Below, piece after piece: positions 35,518 to 44,822 of a DNA stretch of 64,000 bases. A model generated the notes under the pieces. It saw only the letters and a program-made list of their open reading frames with translations, did not search any database and was not told the DNA's origin. The DNA is from Morchella semilibera. Taxonomy: Eukaryota; Ascomycota; Pezizomycetes; Pezizales; Morchellaceae. Position 1 is the first letter of the stretch. The number at the start of each line of letters is the position of its first letter. The DNA lies in contig CM018603.1 of the NCBI GenBank assembly GCA_009192285.1, positions 6,073,613-6,137,612 on the forward strand, given 5' to 3'. The position numbers were made by a program, and so were the translations under genes.

Positions 35518-37435
35518 ATGTCTGACTTTTCGCTATATGTTGTCGTCAATCCTAGCGCCTTAAGAGTGATTGAGGAGCTTCCGTTATCCCTCAAAGGTCG
35601 TAATGAGGGGCTGTATGTATTCCCATCACCTGCTCGATTGAGTCCTCGACCTCCTTGCTGAGGATGAATAGGCCACAGAATAATGTAGTTGTCGATGTCC
35701 AGAAGGTCAAAGACTTGATTGATGCCGGAGCAACTGCAATCAAGTTGCGTGCAGATTCCACCATCGACACGAGCGATTACACAAAGATGGCCAAAGGAAT
35801 TTATGAGATTACCAAGCAGTACAATGTCCCGCTCATCATCCACGATCGTGTTGACATTGCGGTGGCGTCAGGAGCCGATGGGGTAGAGGTTGGGAAAGGG
35901 TGCCTTGGTAAGTTTCCCTGCTGTGCCTGGAGCGAACCGATGCTGAGCAGGATTTTAGACTATCTGACTGCTAGGAGAATAATGGGGCCCGGGGGGTTGA
36001 TCGGTGTATCAATTAGCAACAAGCGGCAAGCCCAGCTTGCGTCAAAAGTAAAAACGGCGTATCAAGTCATTGGACCTGTGTATGAACCTCTCCTTTCCGT
36101 AGAGACTCTTAAAATGAACCCACTGGGGACTGCGGGGGCTAGAGATATTTTGGGGACTTGTATAGGCCTCAATCCGGACGCGCAGTTTCTGCTCGCGGGG
36201 GGAATCACACCTGAGAATGTCCGGCGAATCATGACACAGTCAAAAGTGCCACTCAAACAGGCTGATGGTGTTGTGTTGGGATATGACTCTGAGTGAGTGA
36301 TCTAACCCTTTTTTGGCTTATGACGCTGACGAGGACAAAGTTTGAGCCATAAGGAAATGGTAGCTAGGGTTGCAGAAACCAAAAAGAACATTAACACAAT
36401 GCAGAATGGCCTTTGTGCGGACTTGAGTAGCTGTAACCTTAGCCCTGGAGAATCCGAGTTACCAGAGGCAAAGAAACTCTCTTCTAAGGTAGCTTCTATC
36501 GTTGCACGTATTGCCGAGAAACATCCTTCGTTCAGATGCATAGTCCCTGATGAGGATAAGGAGATAGCCAAGGGGGTAAGCGCTGTTATGTAGGTTTAGT
36601 CACAAAGCCCTGAGTTATCTGTTTTAAAAACTAATCAGCTATCTCTACCATCTAGCGGATCGACTCCAGAGTACTCTCTCGTATTTGAAGAAATGAAACA
36701 TCGCTGTGAGAACCTTCAACAACTCCAAAGCTGCCTTATCAGTATGGGGGCGTCTTCAACCGTGGGCTATATCGTTGCACTCAAACTTTATAACCTTAAA
36801 GCTTTCCCCGTTATTCTTGAGCCCAAGATCGATGGAGTTAACGCTCATAGAAATGCGGCTGCAGAGAGTTTGCTAGCAGCCGGCCATTTCTCTCTTATCA
36901 AGGGAACAGTTGAAGAAATCCTTCATCTCTCAGACATGTGTAAAAAAAATGTCGAGAAGGTTGGCCAGGTTGGACAAGAAAAATTGGTTCACATCGTTTC
37001 AAAGGAATGCAGGGTCATTGCTTCAAGAGAGAACTGTCTTGTTCTTTCTACGGGACGTATCTATGTTCTTTCGGATGGTACTCGCACTGTTCATGTCAAG
37101 AATGGTTCGAATCTTTTGAATACAACTGTAAGATTATGGAAACTCTATGGCTCTAATCATAGTCTTTACTAACAATTCCGGCGCAGGGGAGTGAAGCCTT
37201 GGGCCCTGTTTTGGCCGCTTGTCTGGCAATTGAGGCCAACGATACATTCATTGCTGTCCTTTCTGGCCTTCTCTTATTCACCATTGCTAGTGATCAGGCA
37301 GCTTCCGCTGTAAACACAAAAGGCCCAGGAACCTTTCTGCCTGCATTGATTGATGAGATCTGGAAGCTGTCACAGCAGTCACTCCACGGGGAAAATAGCT
37401 GGGCCGATAAGGCCGTTTATGAGAGGATCGAGTAA
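35518..37435 (+). CDS. Thi6-like bifunctional thiamine-phosphate synthase / hydroxyethylthiazole kinase homologue with degraded active sites
   Basis: Canonical Thi6 joins HMP-PP and HET-P to thiamine phosphate and phosphorylates HET. Six exons (35518-35612, 35663-35907, 35959-36292, 36341-36589, 36656-37127, 37187-37435) join in phase to 547 aa, the usual two-domain length. The synthase domain shows FSLYVVVNP, LIIHDRVDIAVASGADGVEV, YLTARRIMGPGGLIGVS and LLAGGITPENVRRI. The kinase domain shows LIKGTVEEI, YVLSDGTRTV and NTKGPGTFLPALIDEI. Key motifs are altered: the usual YRDK is LRAD, INDR is IHDR, the acidic GQDD loop is GKGC, FDPVGAG is LEPKIDG, and the kinase GSGCTLG loop with the catalytic Cys is GSEALGP. 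The frame and all introns are intact, so it looks like an expressed pseudoenzyme or neofunctionalised paralogue. Confidence 0.85.
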
Positions 37436-39225
37436 AAAAGCGTTGTTAGGGTTAATTCTCTGGTTAGAAGAGTTTAGTCCAGGGAGTAGCTGTCCACCGC
37501 GTCTCGGAAATCAAAAAGTGGGATTAGTTGCAATAATTCTCTTTTAGTTTGAATCAAATGTCTCGTTCGCTGAAGGAATCATAAATAAATGATCCTATCA
37601 TCAAGTTCTCTTATCTGGAGTTACACGTGTGTGCATGCTTTGTGGTGCAAATAGACCTCTAGCTCAATTCTTGGACATAAATCACCGTCTCCGTGCCAAA
37701 ATTGACAGTTTACCCAACTCCCAGCTCTTTTCACCAAGCCATGATGAAACTATCAGACCTGAAAGATATAATATCAAAGACCTTAGATTCTAGGATATAC
37801 CTCTATTCGTCCAGTGTTGGGGCCGTTGTAGAGGAGGGGTTTCAATATGAGTTTCCGCTGCGGGGAGAAAGAGAGGGCGCGACAGCACTCGCACTTAACC
37901 TAATGCAGAGGCCCTAGTTTCTGGAGGTTAGGTTAATTACATGTAATCAATTACATAAGTATATGCAGCGTGTCAAGCTAGGCTCCCCCCAGCGGAGGCT
38001 TTCGTTGGTGAGCAGAGACCTGAGATCTAGACCATATATAGAGCCAGCCCCGGGGGCTGATATTATACCCCACCCTGGGTTTCATGCACGCAAGACCTCC
38101 AAAGGCCGTACATCATCACCTCGAGAATATAGCATGCGCCGCTCCTCCATGGAACTAGACTGCGGTGTCAGCGGGGGCGGGTGACAGCCCTTGGTTGGTT
38201 CGGGGGTAGATGGCTACGGGGTTATAGATAGGTTGCAGCTGTCTGGCTGCAGATGTATCCGCTGTGGATGTATATACGCCCCCCAGCGTCCATAACTTAC
38301 CTATCTACATGTACCTACCTACCTACCGCAGCGCACAAACGCACAAGAAAAAACACTACCACGTAGAAACAGGGGTCAAAGGCCACTGGAACTAGCTGCG
38401 GGGGGGTTCTACGTATACAACCCCACATTTGATTTGACCGGCGCTTTCCTTCCTGAGCCGTGGGCACGCGTTTTTGGTCTTGGGTATAGCCATCCGTGAT
38501 TCCGGGGGGAGGGCGTAGATTGTGTGCGTGTATATACATACTGTGTAGGCTGGTTTCTGCTATATACTTATCGGGGGGGTCATGAGGTCAAGGCTCTTGT
38601 AGGTAGAATATTTCCCCTAGTTGGCTGTCCTGCCCGCTACTGCAGTTTTTTTGGTAGTCGGTCACCCGGTATCACTCGTTCTTGGCTTGGCTTGGCTGGT
38701 GGGATTGGTCGCTTTTTTTTTTTTTTTTGTTTGATCCATTACATGGGGATTGGTCGCTTTCTGTGGTGTGGTATTTGGGGTTGGCTATTTATGTGTATAT
38801 ATGTGTGTGGGGACGGGCATAGCTACATGTACATGTAGATATGCCTACCTGTCCCCGCTGCGGCGTTGTACCTTCTGGTGGACTTGTAGGGTGGGGTTGT
38901 CCCTTTTTCTGTCCATGCTGCAGCTGGATCTATCTAGGTGGTGGGTGGTGTGATTTGGCTCTTTGGTGGGGTCTTGTCAGGCAGAACAAACTGTTGGCGC
39001 GTTTTGGCACCACAGAGGAGGGATGGGGAGGGGACATACCGAAGAAGGGAGGGAGAAAACGGGCAGAGAAACAGAAAAGAATGAGCGAAGAGGGGGTGGC
39101 TCGCAGCGGGTGGGTGGAGGTGCACGCGCAGCTGGGTGGTGGTGTATAGTCGACTCGTGCTTCTTTTTCTTCTGCTTTGCGAGTTTAGTAGGGTATATAT
39201 AGTTCTTGCACAGGGGAGGGGGGGA

Positions 39226-39568
39226 GGGGGTGGGAGGGGGGACTTGTACCTGAGGTAAAAGGATGTGGGTGGATGGGTGCTATAATATCTATGTTAGCTG
39301 GTTCACCACTCGCAAAAGATGGTGATCGATGGTGGAGGGGGTGGGAGGAGGGACTTGTACCTGAGGTAAAAGGATGTGGGTGGATGGGTGCTGTGATGTC
39401 TATGTTAGCTGGTTCTTCACCACTCGCAAAAGATGGTGATCGATGGTGGAGGGGGTGGGAGGAGGGACTCGTACCTGAGGTAAAAGGATGTGGGTGGATG
39501 GGTGCTACAATATCTATGTTAGCTGGTTATTCACCACTCGCAAAGATGGTGATCGATGGTGGGTGTGG
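39226..39568. repeat. Three-copy tandem repeat, period 111-114 bp
   Basis: The phase marker GACTTGTACCTGAGG occurs at 39241 and 39352, with a GACTCGTACC variant at 39466. Each copy also has GGATGTGGGTGGATGGG, ATGTTAGCTGGTT and GATGGTGATCGATGG. Copies differ by a few substitutions and 3-bp indels. The third copy runs directly into the A/C tract. Confidence 0.9.
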
Positions 39569-39635
39569 GAAGAAAAAAAAAGATGCAGAGAGGGGGCGGG
39601 AGGAGACTTTCCTGCGGCGAAAGAAAAAACTCCAC

Positions 39636-39985
39636 AAAAAAAAAAAGGAAAAAAAGCCAAAACCCCACCAAAAAAAAAAAAAGCCAAAACCCCACAGGAA
39701 GCCAAAACCCCACAAGAAAAAAAAAAGGAACCCCACAAAAAAATCCAAAACACCACAAAAAAAACCCAAAAACCGAAAACCCAAAAACCCAAAAACCAAA
39801 AGCCAAAAATCCAAAAACCCAAAAACCCCACAAAAAATCCAAACCCCCACAAAAAAAAACCCAAAACCGAAAACCCAAAAACCCAAAACCAAAAGCCAAA
39901 AACCCAAAAACCCAAAAGCCAAAAACCCAAGAGCCAAAAACCCAAAAAGCCAAAGACCCAAAAAGCCAAAACCCAAAAAAAAGAG
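39636..39985. repeat. A/C-only low-complexity tract (CCAAAA/CCCAAAAA satellite)
   Basis: About 350 bp made almost only of A and C with occasional G and hardly any T. It is built from short imperfect units such as CCCAAAAA, GCCAAAA and CCCCACAAAAAA. The complementary strand is G/T-only, with many GGG triplets separated by T runs, so it could form G-quadruplexes. Confidence 0.9.
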
Positions 39986-40387
39986 CCCCCAGAAGGAAAA
40001 GGTGAAGGAACCCCTTTCGACCCCTCGGTATCACCCAAGAGCCAACAGGGTGCTGCGCCCCCTCCGCAAGGAGGAGACAGAAGAAGAGAGGGGGAAGAGC
40101 CGAGTGAGGTGTGACCACCCTCATCCTCACCACCCCCACAGCTTGCCAGGCTGTGGTTGTTGTGGTGAGGAAGGGGTGGCCGGTGTTGGAGACCGCCCTA
40201 GACATGCCCGGCGGAGTGTCCCCAAATTGGACTGCTCCAGCCATTGTGCTAGGGCCCGTGGCCTGGCGCGTTGTCGTTGCCTCTGTGCGGGAGAGGTCAT
40301 GTTCGTGTGGATTGGTGGGAGAGAGGAGGGTGTGGGGAAGAGGGCTTTTATAGCCCTGGGGGGAGAGGTGTGATGTGGTGGAGGGAG

Positions 40388-40480
40388 GGTTAGGGTAAGA
40401 CGGGGGGAACTGTGGTGGACGGGAGGGAAGAGTGGGCGGGTGGATGTTAGGGTAAGGGGTGGGTGTTAGGGTAAGGGGTG
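40388..40480. repeat. TTAGGG-containing short repeats, degenerate interstitial telomere-like units
   Basis: TTAGGGTAAG occurs at about 40390, 40447 and 40465; the last two lie in an 18-bp tandem unit, GTTAGGGTAAGGGGTGGG. Surroundings are G-rich on the plus strand. Confidence 0.7.
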
Positions 40481-40975
40481 GGTGGGATGGAGCAGCGTGG
40501 GTGTGATGCGGGTGGGCTTGGTACGGGAACTGCTCACAGTTGTGCACATGCAGTCCTTCACCTAACCCAGAAAACGGGTACCTGAGAAGTGACGCCCCCA
40601 GACAGAGGACCAGAGCCTAGTGTTGGTAGGGCCCTATGTGTAAATATTAGACAGACAATATTAATATATGCGTGTAAATTAATATAATACATAATGGTTC
40701 CATTTAGTTACGAGCTATATGGCCGGATCATGATTTATCACTCGGCACACTCCACCACTCACGACAGCCAATTAATTGATCGATTGATTGATACTCCACA
40801 CATGTGCACACCCACGACAGCCACAAACACAAAGCCAACCCAGCCAGCCAGAAGAAAGCGTAAAAAAAGTAAAGAACGCAAGGGGAAACAGTTATTATTA
40901 GTCTACTACCTATATACGCAAGCCACAAACTTTCACCCCCCGAGTGACAGCCCATGACTCCCCCCACATACCTGC

Positions 40976-42182
40976 CTAAAACTCGATATCCCCCTTCTTC
41001 ACCTTCGCCTCTCCGCCACCGGCAAGCCCCTCCCCCTCCTCCATAGGCGGCAGGCTATACGCCCCGATCTCGAACCTCCTCCTAGTGACGACGAACGCCA
41101 GGTCCTCGCCGTCCCCCCTGAGCGCGGCGCCCACCCCACCGCCCTTCTCGCCGAGCACCGGCAGCTTCCACAGCCTGACCAGGCCCTGCGGCGCGCCCTC
41201 GTCCTTCGCCGGGGCGGGAAACGGCGTCAGCTCGACGACGCAGTCGGCCAGGATCTCGGCCCAGCGCACGAGGCCGCTGGCGCGCGGGTACAGCTCCAGC
41301 GGGACGCTGGCCATGAGCGTGAGGTGCGCGGGGGCGGCGCGCAGCAGGGCGCGCAGCGCGTGCAGGAAGGGGAGCAGCTGGGAGGCCGAGGCCGCGGACG
41401 GCGGGTACAGGAGGGGCGAGAGCAGCGAGGGGAGAAGGATGCGGTGGGGGTGCTGGGCGTGCGTGGCGATGGCGCGCGTGAGGAGTGGGAGGATGTGTGT
41501 GAAGGGGGTGGCGCTGGTGGGCGCGGGGGGAGGGATGAAGGTGAGTTTTGCGTCGGCGGGGAGGGTGAGCCGTTTTGTGAGGTCGTAGGAGTGGCAGAAG
41601 GGGGCGGCGGCGGCGGCGGTGGGGGTACTGCTGGTGGTTGTGGGCTGTGATTGTGCTGTAGTTAATTAGTAGTTAGTTAGTAAAAAGTTATATTGTAGAA
41701 ATACGCCAGCCAGAGCTCAAACCTCGACTCCCGCCAATCCCGCTCCCAAATTCACCCAGCCGCTCATACCGCCAGGCAATCTTCATCTTCCCCGTACCCG
41801 GGACCGCTTCTACCGCTGCCTGATCTGCCGCTCCCCCCGTCGGCGCCGGCAGATCTCGAGCCCACGACGGCGGGGCACCAATGACCGTGACGGCATGTCC
41901 CTGGACGATCCCCTCGGCGGCATAGTAGCGCAGCAGTGCGCCGCCAAAGTCCGTTGTCCCGGGCTCCTCGATGAGGACCGAGCAGCCCAGGGGGAGGCCG
42001 GCGTGGCCGGCGAGCAGGGAGTCGAGCGAGGGGGTGCCGGTGGAGGTCGTGGGCTGCCCGTTGATGGGGGAGGGGCGGACGCCGGGGGGCGCTGGGCTGG
42101 GAGAGGTAGTAGCAGGAGTAGTAGTAGCAGAGGAGGGGGCGGGGCCGCGGTTTATCACGATATTGCGTTTGCGGAAACTCAT
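40976..42182 (-). CDS. ELP4: Elongator complex protein 4
   Basis: Subunit of the RecA-like Elp456 ring of Elongator, needed for wobble-uridine tRNA modification. Exons 42182-41723 and 41655-40976 give 379 aa. The first exon begins MSFRKRNIVINRG and contains the signature RPSPINGQPTTSTGTPSLDS, LLAGHAGLPLGCSVLIEEP, TTDFGGALLRYYAAEG, and KMKIAWRYERLGEFG. The second exon carries PFCHSYDLTKRL, RILLPSLLSPLLYP, MASVPLELYPRASGLVRWAEIL, LWKLPV and FVVTRRRFEIGAYSLPP, then an acidic/basic end. As is normal for Elp4, no Walker A is visible. Third positions are strongly G/C, like its neighbours up to 47 kb. It is divergent from RPB8. Confidence 0.93.
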
Positions 42183-42423
42183 TTTGTGGTGGTGAGTGGG
42201 GGGGTAATGATCGGTTTGTGGGGAAATGTGTGCGAGACACGGGTGAGCTCTGTGATTGTGATTCTGTGGTGGGGAGAGAGTAGACTAACCGCATGGGGGG
42301 CGTGGTTGCTCCACATGCAGGCGATGGATCCGGGAATTCTTTCTTTCTCTCCTTTCACAATTCGATATTCCAACAACCCACGATCTCAATATATAATTAT
42401 AATAAATATACAGAATAACCACA
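42183..42423. promoter_or_regulatory. Shared divergent promoter space, ELP4 / RPB8
   Basis: A 241-bp spacer between opposed start codons. It is G-rich next to ELP4 and AT-rich (TATATAATTATAATAAATAT, about 42391-42410) just upstream of RPB8, possibly a TATA region. Confidence 0.4.
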
Positions 42424-42971
42424 ATGTCGTAAGTCTCCCCTCCCCCTTTCTCTCTCGGGCCCACTAACACCCCCTCCCCCCCCTCCCAGCGCCGACTCGC
42501 TCCTCCTCGACTCCACCTTCACCATCACGGCCGTGGACCAGAAAAAGTACGACCGCGTCGCGCGCGTCTTTGGCGACCGCGAGGACCTCAAGTTCACGCT
42601 CGACATCCACAGCGAGCTGTACCCGCTCGCGGCCGGCGAGACCATCCAGCTGTCGGTCGCGTCCACGCTCTCGCTCGACGGCTCAAAGGACGACGGCGCA
42701 AACAGCAAGACGGGCTGGCGCGAGACCAGGTCCGGCGAGATGACCCTCGCCGATACTTACGACTACGTCATGCATGGGAAGGTCTACCGCTTTGAGGAGG
42801 GGAATGGCGAGTTTATGTAAGTTGTCTTTTCTCTTCTGGAGGGAGGGGGCTGACGCGGGGGATAGAAAGGTGTATGCGTCGTTTGGGGGGCTGCTGCTGC
42901 ATATCGAGGGGCCGCATAAGAGGTTGAGCTCGCTGAGGCACGAGTATATCTACCTCTTGATCAAGAAGTAG
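42424..42971 (+). CDS. RPB8: RNA polymerases I, II and III shared subunit Rpb8 (ABC14.5)
   Basis: Small OB-fold subunit common to all three nuclear RNA polymerases. Exons 42424-42428 (only ATG TC), 42490-42816 and 42866-42971 give 145 aa, the family size. Motifs are LLLDSTFTITAVDQKKYDRV, LKFTLDIHSELYPL, LADTYDYVMHGKVYRFEE, and in the last exon SFGGLLLHIEGPHKRL followed by RHEYIYLLIKK. The five-nucleotide first exon is supported because it restores the MSADSLLLDS start, and the GTAAGT donor is perfect. GC-rich codon use matches ELP4 and cnxE. Confidence 0.95.
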
Positions 42972-43415
42972 GTGGAGGTGGAGGTGGAGGTGGAGGAGGG
43001 TAATTTCAGGTTAGATAGTCGTCCCACTGCGCAATTTAAAAATGGGAATAAATGGCGTTTTGTTTTTGCTATGATGATGATGTGCCTTGGCCAGTTGAAT
43101 GTGCTTTATTTCATGTAGGAGTGGCAGTGTATAGAAATCCCTGAGCTGTGTTTTGTTCAGGAGCACCGTCGTAGGAGGATCAGATTATGGCCAGTGGATT
43201 AATAAAAGTACATTCACCGGTCCTCATAAGAAATCACTCGTTCTTCTGTATACAGACTGCAATCAATACATACATTGTGTGCCAATAATAACCACCACCA
43301 CCACCACCACGAACTGTGCAGATAATTACATGTGCTCTGACATCTAAATACACAACAGAGACGTCCCACCACCAGAGAAAAGAAGAGAAGCCCACCAGAG
43401 GGAGGCCATTCACAC
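42972..43415. other. Convergent space between RPB8 and the Nudix gene
   Basis: It starts with a GGAGGT hexanucleotide minisatellite (about 42972-43000) directly after the RPB8 stop and includes an (ACC)n run near 43292-43310. No gene seen. Confidence 0.6.
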
Positions 43416-44538
43416 CTACCAGGTCGGGAACTCGAACCGTCTGTGGATGCGGGAGCAGATCTCGATATAATCCGGCTCGTTGTCCGGCGTGATTATCCCG
43501 TGGCGGATGAAAAAGTCAATCAGGACTGCACAAGTTAGTTATAAATATCCAATCATCTCCACACCAGAACAGACGACTCACCAATTGCGCAGTTTGGCTT
43601 AAAGCTCCCCTTTGCCAGCTCCTCCTTGATCTATATATCGACCTTAGTACACACACACACTCCAAGACCAAGCAAGTGACAGTAACTCACCTCCTCCACG
43701 CCCAACAACCTAAACGCCATGACCTCGTCGTCCCCCGGCGTCGGCACAACCTCCTCCCCCACCTCCATATCATACACGTACTCCACCTCGGGCTGAAACA
43801 GGCCCTCCTCGCCGCCCGCGCTCTTATGCCTGCAATAAAAGTACGAGACAGCGCCGGCAGGGCGAGCACAGCGCGTGACCAGCTCCCCCGGGAACGACGC
43901 CTCCTCCTCGCTCTCCTTGAGGAGCGTCTCCCACTGCGACATGCCCGCCGCGATCCCGCCGGCAACCGTGTTGTCCAGCATCCCGCCGTACGTGGGCTTC
44001 TGCGGGTTGCGCGTGGGCGTCCAGATGCGCAGGGGGAGGAGACGTAGGCCGTCATGTGCACGCCGTAGGTGACGACGCCGAAGAGGGCGCAGCCGCTGCG
44101 CTCCATGGTCAGGTAGACCTCGCCGGGGGGGGAGAAGACGGCGTAGGCCTCGTTGCGCCAGCCGCGGAGCACGGAGAAGGTGTTGGCGCGGCGCCACGAC
44201 TCGAGAGTGTATTGCATGTTTGCGCTGCGCTCGGCGGCGGTGGCGCCCTGGAGCGTCACGGTCGAGCCGGAGATGGTCCAGTGGGGGCCGGAGAGGGCGG
44301 GGTCGGAGAGCGCGGTGACGACGAAGGGGTGGAGGTAGCCTAGGATGTGGGTGTGGTGGGTGAAGACGGAGAGGGTCGAGAGACGCTCGGCGTGGACGGA
44401 GGGGTGGACGGAGGCGTTGGGAAGCTGGGAGGGTCAGTTTTGGGGGTATGAGAGGGGGGGGGGATTTAATATAATATTTACATACCTGTCGATAGCATTG
44501 ACGAGGTCGAGATTTGAGTATCGCTTTGTGGAGGCCAT
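43416..44538 (-). CDS. DUF4743/Nudix hydrolase, YJR142W type, one apparent frame break
   Basis: Nudix enzymes of this type (yeast YJR142W, plant NUDT20/24) hydrolyse damaged thiamine diphosphate analogues. Exons 44538-44482, 44424-43691, 43630-43582 and 43525-43416. The DUF4743 part has LVNAIDRY, ILGYLHPFVVTAL, FSVLRGWRNEAYAVF and VVTYGVHMTAYV. The Nudix part has RIWTPTRNPQKPTYGGMLDN, then GGIAAGMSQWETLLKESEEE, the Nudix box, then EVEYVYDMEVGEEVVP, and FFIRHGIITPDNEPDY near the end. Between TAYV and RIW (44036-44042, C-rich) the frame changes by one base. A 44-nt intron ending at CCGCAG would also restore it but would delete the conserved RIW segment, so an indel is likelier. The exon 1 donor GTAAAT was chosen over GTATGT because it keeps the frame. 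Confidence 0.82.
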
Positions 44539-44822
44539 TGAGGGCTTTCTTCTGTCTGTATTCTTCTGTATTGTAGATGTGAATATCGGAGTGGAGTTGT
44601 GAATATCAGGATTTGGATTATTACTTTTTATTTATATGACGTTGGGGTCAATCATCGGACGACCAGCTTTATTTGTTATCGATAAGGCAACAGATCGACA
44701 GCCCCGCTCGAGTCGATTCGAATCTCGACACCTCAAATATCAACATCTCGAATCTCAACACCTCAATTATACAGAAACACCATCATCAATCCAGCATAAA
44801 ACATCTCAATCACTCAAATACA
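44539..44822. promoter_or_regulatory. Shared divergent promoter space, Nudix gene / cnxE
   Basis: 284 bp with several AATCTCGA / CTCAA-like short repeats (44712-44765) upstream of cnxE. No known operator recognised. Confidence 0.35.

Larger units (their letters stand above)
37436..40975. other. Repeat-rich intergenic block
   Basis: About 3.5 kb. Order: unique sequence with TACATGTA at 37938, 38306, 38824 and 38830; G/T-rich sequence with a T run at 38715-38729; a 111-114 bp tandem repeat; an A/C-only tract; and TTAGGG-like units. Long open frames through 39273-40547 on both strands arise because the A/C strand cannot form stop codons, so no protein is annotated. Confidence 0.65.

Noticed and set aside
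39273-40547. Long open frames on both strands, one Lys/Pro-rich (plus, 366 codons) and one Phe/Gly/Trp-rich (minus, 338 codons)
   Set aside because: The A/C-only tract cannot form stop codons on the plus strand, nor can its G/T-only complement; openness in several frames on both strands is a composition effect.
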